A DNA stretch of 8,790 nt from an uncultured Burkholderiaceae bacterium (GTDB lineage: Bacteria > Pseudomonadota > Gammaproteobacteria > Burkholderiales > Burkholderiaceae_F). The DNA is taken from assembly GCA_937936215.1 (NCBI GenBank), contig CALGWX010000275.1, forward strand, positions 1-8,790. The letters run 5' to 3'. Shown piece by piece: positions 1 to 7,175 of this stretch (positions are counted from its first letter, which is position 1; every line of letters starts with the position of its first letter). The position numbers were made by a program, and so were the translations under genes. Below the pieces are notes generated by a model. The model made no database searches, was not told where the DNA came from, and was given only the letters and a program-made list of their open reading frames with translations.

Positions 1-858
1 CACAAGGCCGTCGACCTGGCCGAAGCCCGCTACCGGGGGCTGGTGATCTGGTCGCCGGACGAGCCGTTTTCGGTCGGCGCCGACCTGCAGGCGATGCTGC
101 CGGTGTTCATGTCCGGTGGCGCCAAGGCGATCGGGCCGGAGGTCGAGAAATTCCAGCAGGCGATGATGCGGCTGAAGTATGCGCAGGTGCCGGTGGTGGC
201 CGCTGTCAGCGGCATGGCGCTCGGCGGCGGCTGCGAGACGCTGCTGCACTGCGCTCGCCGGGTGGCGAGCCTGGAGAGCTACATCGGCCTGGTCGAGGTC
301 GGCGTCGGCCTCATCCCCGGCGGCGGCGGGCTGAAGGAGGGCGCGCTGCGCGCCGCCATGGCCGCGCAGGCGGCCGGCGCGACCGACGTCTTTCCGTTCG
401 TGAAAAATTGGTTCACCAACGCGGCGATGGCCAACGTCGCCAAGTCGGCGCTGGAGGCGCGGGCGATGGGCTACCTGCTGCCCGCCGACGTGATCGTCTT
501 CAACAACCACGAACTGCTGTGGACGGCCATCGGCGAGGCGTTCGCGATGAGCGCCACTGGTTACCGGCCGCCGCTGAAGGTCAAGGGCTTCCCGGTCGCC
601 GGCCGCAACGGGGTGGCCACCATCAAGGGGCAGCTGGTCAACATGCGCGACGGCGGCTTCATCAGCGCCCACGACATGCTGCTGGCCACCTACATCGCCG
701 AGGTGCTGTGCGGCGGCGACGTCGAGACCGGCGCGCTGGTCGACGAGCAGTGGCTGCTCGATCTCGAGCGCAAGTACTTCCTGCAACTGGTGGCGCATCC
801 GAAGTCGCAGGAACGGATGATGGGCATGCTGCAGACCGGCAAGCCGGTCAGGAATTGA
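1..858 (+). CDS. 3-hydroxyacyl-CoA dehydrogenase/enoyl-CoA hydratase fusion, C-terminal part (5' end outside window)
   Basis: The reading frame is open from base 1, so this is the last 285 residues of a longer protein. It is a crotonase-fold (enoyl-CoA hydratase) domain. The first oxyanion-hole segment is FSVGADL (window residues 23-29), and the second is GMALGGGCE (71-79). Glu79 and Glu99 (in GLVE) are 20 residues apart, the same spacing as the two catalytic glutamates of rat mitochondrial hydratase, so hydratase chemistry looks intact. The tail (about 130-285) is the extension typical of the FadN-like family, which carries a 3-hydroxyacyl-CoA dehydrogenase domain before the hydratase domain, the reverse of E. 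coli FadB; full proteins are usually near 800 residues. The dehydrogenase half would lie upstream. It would catalyse hydration of trans-2-enoyl-CoA and NAD-dependent oxidation of 3-hydroxyacyl-CoA in the cytosol. The thiolase gene follows 114 bp later. The family call is firm; the N-terminal half is inferred. Confidence 0.9.
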   Translation, partial: HKAVDLAEARYRGLVIWSPDEPFSVGADLQAMLPVFMSGGAKAIGPEVEKFQQAMMRLKYAQVPVVAAVSGMALGGGCETLLHCARRVASLESYIGLVEVGVGLIPGGGGLKEGALRAAMAAQAAGATDVFPFVKNWFTNAAMANVAKSALEARAMGYLLPADVIVFNNHELLWTAIGEAFAMSATGYRPPLKVKGFPVAGRNGVATIKGQLVNMRDGGFISAHDMLLATYIAEVLCGGDVETGALVDEQWLLDLERKYFLQLVAHPKSQERMMGMLQTGKPVRN

Positions 859-972
859 CCGCATTCCCGCGCGCGGCAGGCGCGGCCGCCGGGACACGGG
901 AGAACCAGGGGGCGCAACTCGTCGCTTCGTTCTCGCCCCGCCAGGACAACGATGCTTCGTGGAGAACGTGAA

Positions 973-2169
973 ATGAGACAAGTGCAGGACGCCTACATCG
1001 TCGCCGCTACCCGCACGCCGATCGGCAAGGCGCCGAAGGGCGCGTTCAAGAACACCCGCCCCGACGATCTGCTGGTGGCGGCGATCCGGGGCGCGCTGGC
1101 GCAGGTGCCGTCGCTCGACCCCAAGGCCATCGAGGACGCGATCGTCGGCTGCGCGATGCCGGAGGCCGAGCAGGGGCTGAACGTCGCGCGCATCGCGGTG
1201 CTGCTCGCGGGGCTGCCGGCGAGCGTCGGTGGCATGACGATCAACCGCTTCTGCTCGTCGGGGCTGAACGCGGTGGCGATCGCCGCCGACCGCATCCGCA
1301 TCGGCGAGGCCGACGTGATGATCGCCGGTGGCACCGAGTCGATGAGCATGGTGCCGATGGTCGGCAACAAGCCGTCGTTCAACCCGCGCATCTTCGAGCG
1401 CGACGAGAACGTCGGCATCGCCTACGGCATGGGCATGACCGCCGAGAAGGTGGCGGCGCAGTGGAAGGTCTCGCGCGAGGCGCAGGACGAGTTCGCCTAC
1501 AACTCGCACATGAAGGCGATCGCGGCGCAGAAGGCCGGCGAGTTCGGCGCCGAGATCACGCCGATCGAGGTGGTGGAGAAGTTCCCGGACCTCGCCCGGC
1601 GCGAGCTGGCGGTCAGCACGAAGACGGTGGCGCTCGACGAGGGCCCGCGCGCCGACACCAACCTGGACGCGCTGGCGAAACTGAAGCCCGTGTTCGCCGC
1701 CAAGGGCAGCGTCACCGCCGGCAACAGCTCGCAGACTTCCGACGGCGCCGGCGCGCTGATCCTCGCCAGCGAGCGTGCGGTCAAGGCCCACAACCTGACG
1801 CCGCTGGCGCGCTTCGTCTCCTTTGCCATCCGCGGCGTGCCGCCGGAGATCATGGGCATCGGCCCGAAGGAGGCGATCCCGGTGGCGCTGAAGCTCGCCG
1901 GCCTGAAGGCCGACGACATCGGCTGGATCGAGCTGAACGAGGCGTTCGCGGCGCAGGCGCTGGCGGTGATCAACGACCTCGGCCTGGACCGCGCCAAGGT
2001 CAACCCGATGGGCGGCGCGATCGCGCTCGGCCACCCGCTGGGTGCCACCGGCGCGATCCGCTCGGCCACCGTGGTGCACGCGCTGCGACGGAAGAACCTC
2101 AAGTACGGCATGGTGACGATGTGCGTCGGCACCGGCATGGGGGCGGCGGGGATATTCGAGCGCGTGTGA
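973..2169 (+). CDS. fadA: Acetyl-CoA C-acyltransferase (3-ketoacyl-CoA thiolase), FadA type
   Basis: The 398-residue protein matches the usual thiolase length. It performs CoA-dependent cleavage of 3-ketoacyl-CoA to acetyl-CoA and a shortened acyl-CoA, the last step of beta-oxidation. All thiolase signatures are present: the N-terminal AYIVAATRTPIGK, the nucleophile Cys94 in NRFCSSGLNA, the NEAF motif at 322-325, His354 in GGAIALGHPLGATG, and the second catalytic Cys384 in TMCVGTGMG. I chose the ATG at 973 because GGAGA at 961-965 sits 7 bases before it and it gives the typical N-terminus. An in-frame ATG at 952, preceded by AGGA, would add 7 residues and cannot be excluded. The gene follows the HAD-hydratase gene, the standard partnership for a trifunctional-type beta-oxidation complex. 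A hairpin lies directly after the stop codon. Substrate chain length cannot be read from the sequence. Confidence 0.94.
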   Translation: MRQVQDAYIVAATRTPIGKAPKGAFKNTRPDDLLVAAIRGALAQVPSLDPKAIEDAIVGCAMPEAEQGLNVARIAVLLAGLPASVGGMTINRFCSSGLNAVAIAADRIRIGEADVMIAGGTESMSMVPMVGNKPSFNPRIFERDENVGIAYGMGMTAEKVAAQWKVSREAQDEFAYNSHMKAIAAQKAGEFGAEITPIEVVEKFPDLARRELAVSTKTVALDEGPRADTNLDALAKLKPVFAAKGSVTAGNSSQTSDGAGALILASERAVKAHNLTPLARFVSFAIRGVPPEIMGIGPKEAIPVALKLAGLKADDIGWIELNEAFAAQALAVINDLGLDRAKVNPMGGAIALGHPLGATGAIRSATVVHALRRKNLKYGMVTMCVGTGMGAAGIFERV

Positions 2170-2196
2170 GGGCCGCTCGCGTACGCGATGCGGCTC
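2170..2196 (+). repeat. Hairpin directly after the thiolase gene
   Basis: TCGCGTACGCGA at 2177-2188 is a perfect 12-bp palindrome. It is flanked by GCCGC (2172-2176) and GCGGC (2190-2194), with one bulged T at 2189, so a stem of about 15 pairs can form starting one base after the thiolase stop codon. No T-run follows, so it is not a classical intrinsic terminator. It could stabilise the 3' end of the upstream mRNA, act as a REP-like element, or simply reflect GC-rich sequence. Confidence 0.5.
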
Positions 2197-2231
2197 GCCG
2201 CGTCGGCCATACGCTCGCGGCGGGAGAACGT

Positions 2232-2266
2232 CGGGCCGGCGAGCTTGGGGTGGCCCGGCGCTCGCC
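2232..2266 (+). repeat. Two overlapping, mutually exclusive stems in the 2170-2374 gap
   Basis: CGGGCC (2232-2237) can pair with GGCCCG (2252-2257). GGCGAGC (2238-2244) can pair with GCTCGCC (2260-2266). The two stems interleave, so only one can form at a time. The rest of the 205-bp gap between the thiolase and the next gene shows no gene and no convincing promoter. GC-rich DNA makes such pairings fairly common, so function is uncertain. Confidence 0.3.
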
Positions 2267-2374
2267 CGCGCTTCAACTGCAACGACCCCACTCCGGCCCG
2301 CCCCCGAGCCGAGGGTGTCGGCGCAACCTGCCAGCGGGGAGCAAGAAGAGTCGAACACTGACGGAGACAGGCGA

Positions 2375-3139
2375 ATGACCATCCGCACCGAAACCGCCGA
2401 CGGCGTCGCCCGCATCGAGATCGCGCGGCCGGAGAAGAAGAACGCGATCACGGTGGCGATGTACCAGCAGATGGCCGATGCAATCGCCGCCGCGCACGAC
2501 GATCATTCGGTGCGCGCGATCCTGATCCACGGCCAGCCGGACATCTTCACCGCAGGCAACGACCTCGAGGACTTCATGAAGAACCCGCCGGCGGGGATGG
2601 ACGCGCCGGTGTTCCGCTTCATGGCTGCGCTGGGTTACGCCGAGAAACCGGTCATTGCCGCGGTCAACGGCGCGGCAGTGGGCATCGGCACCACGATGCT
2701 CGCGCACTGCGACCTCGTCTACTGCGCCGACAACGCGATGTTCTCGATGCCGTTCGTGTCGCTCGGCCTGTGCTCGGAGTTCGCCTCCAGTTTGCTGGTG
2801 CCGCTGGCGGCCGGCTATCACAAGGCGGCGGAGAAGCTGCTGCTGTCGGAGCCGATCAGCGCCGAGGAGGCGCTCGACATGGGCCTCGTCAACCGCCTAC
2901 TGCCGCCGGACGAGGTGCTCGGCTACGCGAAGAAGCAGGCGGGGCGCTTCAACGGGCTGCCGCCGACCTCGGTGCGCGAGACCAAGCGGCTGATGAAGTC
3001 GGCCTGGAAGGCGGTGACCGAGAAGATCATCGAGGACGAAGCGCGCAGCTTCGGCCGCCTGCTCGGCAGCGCCGAGGCGAAGGAGGCGTTTTCCGCCTTC
3101 TTCGAGCGGCGCAAGCCGGACTTTTCCCGCTTCGGCTGA
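2375..3139 (+). CDS. Crotonase-fold enzyme, probable delta3-delta2-enoyl-CoA isomerase (usually annotated enoyl-CoA hydratase)
   Basis: This 254-residue single-domain crotonase-family protein starts at an ATG with GGAG (2363-2366) 8 bases upstream. The oxyanion-hole segments are FTAGND (58-63) and NGAAVGIG (98-105). By ungapped alignment to rat hydratase, the two catalytic glutamates are replaced: Glu144 by Thr107 and Glu164 by Phe127. Instead Glu135, in SMPFVSLGLCSEFASS, falls exactly where human ECI2 and yeast Eci1 carry their catalytic Glu (TPFxxLGxxPExxSS). The predicted reaction is therefore shifting a 3-cis or 3-trans double bond to 2-trans, needed for unsaturated fatty acids, rather than water addition. 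This complements the preceding gene, whose hydratase glutamates are intact. The crotonase fold is certain. The isomerase activity is inferred from residues, and a diverged CoA hydrolase or hydratase remains possible. Confidence 0.85.
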   Translation: MTIRTETADGVARIEIARPEKKNAITVAMYQQMADAIAAAHDDHSVRAILIHGQPDIFTAGNDLEDFMKNPPAGMDAPVFRFMAALGYAEKPVIAAVNGAAVGIGTTMLAHCDLVYCADNAMFSMPFVSLGLCSEFASSLLVPLAAGYHKAAEKLLLSEPISAEEALDMGLVNRLLPPDEVLGYAKKQAGRFNGLPPTSVRETKRLMKSAWKAVTEKIIEDEARSFGRLLGSAEAKEAFSAFFERRKPDFSRFG

Positions 3140-3161
3140 GTCACCGTCTTCGACGTCCAGT

Positions 3162-3239
3162 GTGGTGAAAGTTGGGGTTCCAGGGTTGACGAGTTCTGAC
3201 CATCGCGTGGTGGATGGTCAGCGGCTTGCGCATGTCGGC
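3162..3239 (+). pseudogene. Possible relic of a 2-oxoacid dehydrogenase E2 (acyltransferase) C-terminal motif
   Basis: Translated in the frame of base 3162, this intergenic stretch reads LTSSDHRVVDGQRLAHVG around 3186-3239. DHRVVDG (3198-3218) is the catalytic signature of lipoamide acyltransferases (E2 of pyruvate, 2-oxoglutarate and branched-chain dehydrogenases), normally within a pattern like S-[FY]-DHR-[VI]-[VI]-DG. The aromatic residue before Asp is missing here, and nothing recognisable as E2 lies before or after. Bases 3160-3200 are also visibly less GC-rich than the flanking genes. The same bases form a perfect inverted repeat, so the peptide match could be accidental. I read it as a candidate gene relic only. 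Confidence 0.3.
3196..3221 (+). repeat. Perfect 9-bp inverted repeat, possible hairpin in the 3140-3400 gap
   Basis: CTGACCATC (3196-3204) and GATGGTCAG (3213-3221) are perfect reverse complements separated by 8 bases (GCGTGGTG). The element lies 57 bp after the isomerase stop codon. No T-run follows, so it is not a textbook terminator. It could be an RNA stem, a protein-binding site, or part of the E2-like relic it overlaps. Further on, GCGCAC-G-GTGCGC (3273-3285) is a second short symmetrical element. The remainder of this 261-bp gap holds nothing else I can support. Confidence 0.5.
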
Positions 3240-3400
3240 GTGAACGCCGCGTCGCCAGCGACGGGCTTGCCGGCGCACGGTGCGCAGCCGGGCGTCTGCA
3301 CGCTAGGGAACATTCGGCGGCACGCCGGCGCGGCAGGCGACCGCGCCCGTCGGCCGGCTGGCCCGCGAAAGGCGCGCCGCGCATCGGCGTGGGGGCGGCC

Positions 3401-3829
3401 ATGAAGCTGCGTCGCGACATCGACCTCGCGACGCTGAACGCGCGCGGGCAGGGGCGGCTTCCCGGCTGGTTCGGCCTCCAGGTGGTGCGGCTCGACGAGC
3501 GCGAACTGGCGATGCAACTGGCAATCCAGCCGCAGATGCTGGCGCCCAACGGCTTCCTGCACGCCGCCAGCGTGATCGCGCTCGCCGACACCGCCTGCGG
3601 CTACGCCACCGTCGCGCACCTGCCCGAAGGCGCCGAGAGCTTCACCACCGTCGAGCTGAAGTGCAACTTCCTCGGCACCGCCACCGAGGGCCTGCTGGAG
3701 GCGGTGGCCACCGGCGCCCACCTGGGCCGCACGACGCAGGTCTGGGATGCGGCCGTGCGCGAGGTGGTCAGCGGCCGCACGCTGGCGCTGTTCCGCTGCA
3801 CGCAGATGGTGCTGTGGCAGAAGCGCTGA
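3401..3829 (+). CDS. PaaI-type hotdog-fold acyl-CoA thioesterase
   Basis: The 142-residue length is typical of a single hotdog domain. The long central helix motif is NGFLHAASVIALADTACGYA (50-69). Asn50, His54 and Asp63 occupy the positions of the conserved N/H and catalytic acid of PaaI-like thioesterases. The usual HGG is HAA here, a variation worth noting. The second half (82-140) gives the alternating strands of the sheet, including TTVELKCNFLGTA. It would hydrolyse an acyl-CoA to free acid and CoA in the cytosol, with substrate unknown. I chose the ATG at 3401, preceded by GGGGG at 3391-3395; an in-frame GTG at 3389 would add only four residues. It opens a compact three-gene group with the SGNH esterase and the SDR. 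Beside beta-oxidation genes its likely role is relieving CoA trapping or removing dead-end acyl-CoAs. Confidence 0.82.
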   Translation: MKLRRDIDLATLNARGQGRLPGWFGLQVVRLDERELAMQLAIQPQMLAPNGFLHAASVIALADTACGYATVAHLPEGAESFTTVELKCNFLGTATEGLLEAVATGAHLGRTTQVWDAAVREVVSGRTLALFRCTQMVLWQKR

Positions 3830-3845
3830 TCCCGTCGCTGCCGCG

Positions 3846-4601
3846 ATGCTGGACCTCATCGCCCGCCCGCTGCTGTTTCCGCTGCTCATGGCGCAGGCGC
3901 AGCGCGTGCGCGCCGGCATCGAGCCGCTGCCGGAGCCGCCGGGGCCGCGCGCCGGCCGCGAGGGCCGCGGCGCTGGCGAGCTGAGCCTGCTGGTCGTCGG
4001 CGACTCCAGCGCCGCGGGCGTGGGGGCGCCGCATCAGGACCTCGCGCTGGCGCGGCCGCTGGCGCGAAGGCTCTCGCAACGGCTGGCGCGGCCGGTGCGC
4101 TGGGCGCTGCTGGCGCAGTCCGGCCTGACTTCCGCCGCGACGCTCGCGCATCTGAAGGCGCACGACGTGCCGGAGGCCGACCTGGCGGTGGTCGTGGTCG
4201 GTGTGAACGACATCACCCAGCAGGTGCCGCAGGCGGCGGCGCTGAAGCACCGCGGCGAGATCGCGATCTGGCTCGAAGCGCATGCCGGCGCGCGGCACGT
4301 GCTGTTCCCGGCGCTGCCCGAGATGGAACTGTTCCCGGCCCTGCCGCAGCCCCTGGCGTGGTGGGCGGGGCAGACGGCGCGCCGGAACAACCGCGCCCAG
4401 GCGCGGTGGGCGCGGCGCTGGCCGCTGGCGCGGCCGCGCGTGACGCATGTGCCGATGGACCGGGTGATGCGATCGGACCTGATGGCCGTCGACGGCTTTC
4501 ATCCCGGCCCCGGCTTGTACGCGCGGGTGGCCGAGCACCTGGCCGAGGCCATCGCGCGCGACGTGCTGTCGCCGCAATCGATTTCCAAGGAGGCCGCATG
4601 A
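3846..4601 (+). CDS. SGNH/GDSL-family hydrolase (esterase/lipase-like)
   Basis: The 251-residue protein carries the four SGNH blocks in order. Block I is VVGDSSAAGVG with nucleophile Ser54. Block II is QSGLTS with Gly93. Block III is VVGVNDIT with Asn121. Block V is DGFHPG with Asp216 and His219, completing the catalytic set. Such enzymes hydrolyse ester or thioester bonds. No cleavable signal peptide is evident: the N-terminus (MLDLIARPLLFPLLMAQAQRVR) has a short hydrophobic stretch that could be a weak membrane anchor. The ATG at 3846 lies 16 bp after the thioesterase stop with no clear Shine-Dalgarno, suggesting translational coupling; an in-frame ATG at 3888 is an alternative. Its stop overlaps the next start as ATGA. 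A serine esterase in a beta-oxidation operon might free fatty acids from esters. The substrate is unknown. Confidence 0.85.
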   Translation: MLDLIARPLLFPLLMAQAQRVRAGIEPLPEPPGPRAGREGRGAGELSLLVVGDSSAAGVGAPHQDLALARPLARRLSQRLARPVRWALLAQSGLTSAATLAHLKAHDVPEADLAVVVVGVNDITQQVPQAAALKHRGEIAIWLEAHAGARHVLFPALPEMELFPALPQPLAWWAGQTARRNNRAQARWARRWPLARPRVTHVPMDRVMRSDLMAVDGFHPGPGLYARVAEHLAEAIARDVLSPQSISKEAA

Positions 4602-5425
4602 CCCTGAAAGGCAAGACGATCTTCATCTCCGGCGCCTCGCGCGGCATCGGCTTGGCGATCGCCAAGCGCGCCGCCGCCGATGGCGCCCGCATCGCCATCG
4701 CCGCCAAGACGGCCGAGCCGAACCCCAAGCTGCCGGGCACCATCTACACCGCGGCGCAGGAGATCGAGGCCGCCGGCGGCCGCTGCCTGCCGCTGCAGGT
4801 CGACATCCGCGACGAGGCGCAGGTCGTGGCGGCGGTGCAAAAGACGGCGGAGGCCTTCGGCGGCATCGACATCCTCGTCAACAACGCCAGCGCCATCAGC
4901 CTCACGGCCACCGAGGCCACACCGATGAAGCGCTTCGACCTGATGTTCGGTGTCAACGCGCGCGGCACCTTTCTCTGCACGCAGGCCTGCCTGCCGTACC
5001 TGAAGGAAAGCGGCAAGCAGGGGCGCAACCCGCACGTGCTGACGCTGTCGCCGCCGCTGAACCTGGCCGCCCGCTGGTTCGCGCCGCACGTCGCCTACAC
5101 GATGGCCAAGTACGGCATGAGCATGTGCGTGCTCGGCCACGCCGAGGAGTTCCGCCCCTACGGGATCGCCGTCAACGCGCTGTGGCCGCGCACGGTGATC
5201 GCCACCGCGGCGCTGCAGATGATCCCCGGGGTCAAGCCCGAGCACTGCCGCAAGCCAGAGATCATGGCCGACGCCGCGCACGCGATCCTGCGTATGAACG
5301 CGCGCGAGGCGACCGGCAACTTCTTCATCGATGAGGAGGTGCTGAAGCGGGCCGGCGTCACCGACTTCGAGCCGTACTCGGTGGTGCCGGGGTCGAAGCA
5401 GTTGCTGCCGGACCTGTTCCTTTAG
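4598..5425 (+). CDS. Short-chain dehydrogenase/reductase, HSDL2-like
   Basis: This 275-residue classical-fold SDR has the nucleotide-binding motif SGASRGIG (11-18), NNAS (95-98), Asn120, and the catalytic set Ser151 (LSPPLNL), Tyr167 and Lys171 (AYTMAK). Beyond the general SDR pattern, long blocks resemble the N-terminal domain of human hydroxysteroid dehydrogenase-like protein 2: AAKTAEPNPKLPGTIYTAA, the LSPPLN block, AKYGMSM, VNALWP, and a C-terminal GNFFIDEEVLK with PDLFL. The SCP2 lipid-binding domain present in animal HSDL2 is absent, and the protein ends where that linker would begin. HSDL2 is a peroxisomal/mitochondrial protein linked to fatty-acid metabolism, which fits the neighbours; the substrate is not established. 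The ATG overlaps the upstream stop (ATGA) and is preceded by a strong AAGGAGG at 4587-4593. It is probably the last gene of the plus-strand cluster. Confidence 0.88.
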   Translation: MTLKGKTIFISGASRGIGLAIAKRAAADGARIAIAAKTAEPNPKLPGTIYTAAQEIEAAGGRCLPLQVDIRDEAQVVAAVQKTAEAFGGIDILVNNASAISLTATEATPMKRFDLMFGVNARGTFLCTQACLPYLKESGKQGRNPHVLTLSPPLNLAARWFAPHVAYTMAKYGMSMCVLGHAEEFRPYGIAVNALWPRTVIATAALQMIPGVKPEHCRKPEIMADAAHAILRMNAREATGNFFIDEEVLKRAGVTDFEPYSVVPGSKQLLPDLFL

Positions 5426-5426
5426 C

Positions 5427-6347
<921 letters not shown>

Positions 6348-6358
6348 GCGGGGATTGT

Positions 6359-6374
6359 GCCGGGCCGGCCCGGC
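6359..6374. promoter_or_regulatory. 16-bp perfect palindrome upstream of the DUF808 gene
   Basis: GCCGGGCCGGCCCGGC is fully self-complementary and ends 12 bp upstream of the DUF808 start codon, in the spacer after the tetR-like gene. On the minus-strand transcript it would sit in the leader where a ribosome-binding site is expected. It could be an operator or a structure affecting translation, or a chance G/C palindrome, since perfect G/C palindromes are not very rare in such DNA. Confidence 0.35.
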
Positions 6375-6389
6375 GCTGCCCGGTGCGTT

Positions 6390-6403
6390 GCCGCCATGGC
6401 GGC
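6390..6403. promoter_or_regulatory. 14-bp perfect palindrome in the tetR-DUF808 spacer
   Basis: GCCGCCATGGCGGC is a second perfect palindrome, 15 bp from the 16-bp one and within the same 91-bp spacer. Two such elements in a short non-coding gap make a binding site or structured leader somewhat more plausible than chance. No promoter consensus is evident beside them. Confidence 0.3.
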
Positions 6404-6438
6404 GGACGGGCCAACCGTGACTCGTCTTGCCGCGGTTC

Positions 6439-7167
6439 TCAGCGGTGTTGCGTCGTGACTGTCCCTGCCGCCGACTGGCCACGGCGCTGCGGCTGCCGCC
6501 GTGAAGCGGCTGCGCGAGCGTTGCCGTCCGCCCGCCGCGCATCGCGCAGCGCCGCGTCGACCAGCGCGTCGGCCATCCAGCGCGTGATCGCATCGACCTC
6601 GCGGTTGCTGGCGCCCCAGATGTCTTTCAGCACGATGTAGGGCTCGATACCGAACAGGATCGACAGCGCCTTGAGCAGCCGATCGAAACCGGCATCGCCC
6701 AACGACTCGCGCAGCGGCGCGGCGGTGCGGCCGAGGATGGCCGCGCGGTGGCCGCGGCGGAACGGCTCCTCGCGCAGTTCGCCCGCACGCTCCAGTGCCC
6801 AGTGTTCGAGCGCGAGCTGCATGGCGGCGCGCAGCTGCGGCTCGAAGTCGCGAAAGCGCGGGAACATCTCGGCGAAGAGTTCCTGGATGCGCGCCCGGCC
6901 GCTGGCCTGTTTCGGCTCGAAGCTGCGCACCGGGCCGAGGCTCTCGCCGACGATCGCGTTGACCAGCTGGCTGCGGCTCGGAAAGTAGCGGTAGGCGGTG
7001 GCGCGCGAAACGCCCGCGGCGGCCGCGACCTCGGCCACCGACAGCGGCCGGCCGACGTTGGCCAGCCGCATCGCGGTGTCGAGCAGCAGCCGGTGCGTGC
7101 GTGCTCGCGGGCCGTCGCTCGGCGCCTGTGCCGGCAGCGAGGGTTTTCCTTGACGAGGCCGCGACAT
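6439..7167 (-). CDS. TetR/AcrR-family transcriptional regulator
   Basis: The protein has 242 residues. The N-terminal helix-turn-helix lies at about 25-73: RTHRLLLDTAMRL, then LSVAEVAAAAGVSRATAYRYF, then PSRSQLVNAIV, the standard TetR DNA-binding pattern. The C-terminal part (about 80-205) is helical and would form the ligand-binding and dimer domain. It is too divergent to name a ligand. The last 30 or so residues are low-complexity (Arg/Ala/Gln-rich). No good Shine-Dalgarno lies next to the ATG at 7167-7165; a GGAG is about 28 bases upstream, too far. Later in-frame Met33 would cut into the HTH, so this start is retained. The gene is transcribed divergently from the FAH-hydrolase operon. 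A perfect inverted repeat in the shared 207-bp gap is a likely operator, implying that it represses that operon and perhaps itself. Confidence 0.9.
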   Translation of the reverse strand: MSRPRQGKPSLPAQAPSDGPRARTHRLLLDTAMRLANVGRPLSVAEVAAAAGVSRATAYRYFPSRSQLVNAIVGESLGPVRSFEPKQASGRARIQELFAEMFPRFRDFEPQLRAAMQLALEHWALERAGELREEPFRRGHRAAILGRTAAPLRESLGDAGFDRLLKALSILFGIEPYIVLKDIWGASNREVDAITRWMADALVDAALRDARRADGNARAAASRRQPQRRGQSAAGTVTTQHR

Positions 7168-7175
7168 TTGGGTGC

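Noticed and set aside
867..876. CCGCGCGCGG palindrome before the thiolase gene
   Set aside because: Simple alternating C/G sequence with no loop, expected in DNA this GC-rich.
408..971. Plus-strand frame of 187 codons overlapping the hydratase domain
   Set aside because: Arg/Gly/Ala-rich out-of-frame reading of the fusion-protein gene.
1497..2291. Minus-strand open frame of 264 codons opposite the thiolase gene
   Set aside because: The plus strand encodes an intact thiolase with all catalytic residues; the antisense product has Ala/Ser/Pro-rich composition and no recognisable fold.
3186..3214. TTGACG as a possible -35 for the thioesterase group
   Set aside because: No -10-like hexamer at 16-18 bp spacing (GGTGGA and neighbours), so no promoter call.
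3141..3233. 30-codon minus-strand ORF with ATG in the 3140-3400 gap
   Set aside because: No Shine-Dalgarno, no recognisable sequence, and it crosses the inverted repeat; not supportable as a gene.
3768..4577. Minus-strand open frame of 269 codons opposite the SGNH esterase
   Set aside because: Arg/His/Gln-rich shadow of a gene with a complete SGNH catalytic set.
4358..4597. Upstream GTG extension of the SDR gene
   Set aside because: The added 80 residues are low-complexity shadow of the esterase; the ATG at 4598 has AAGGAGG and gives the standard SDR N-terminus.
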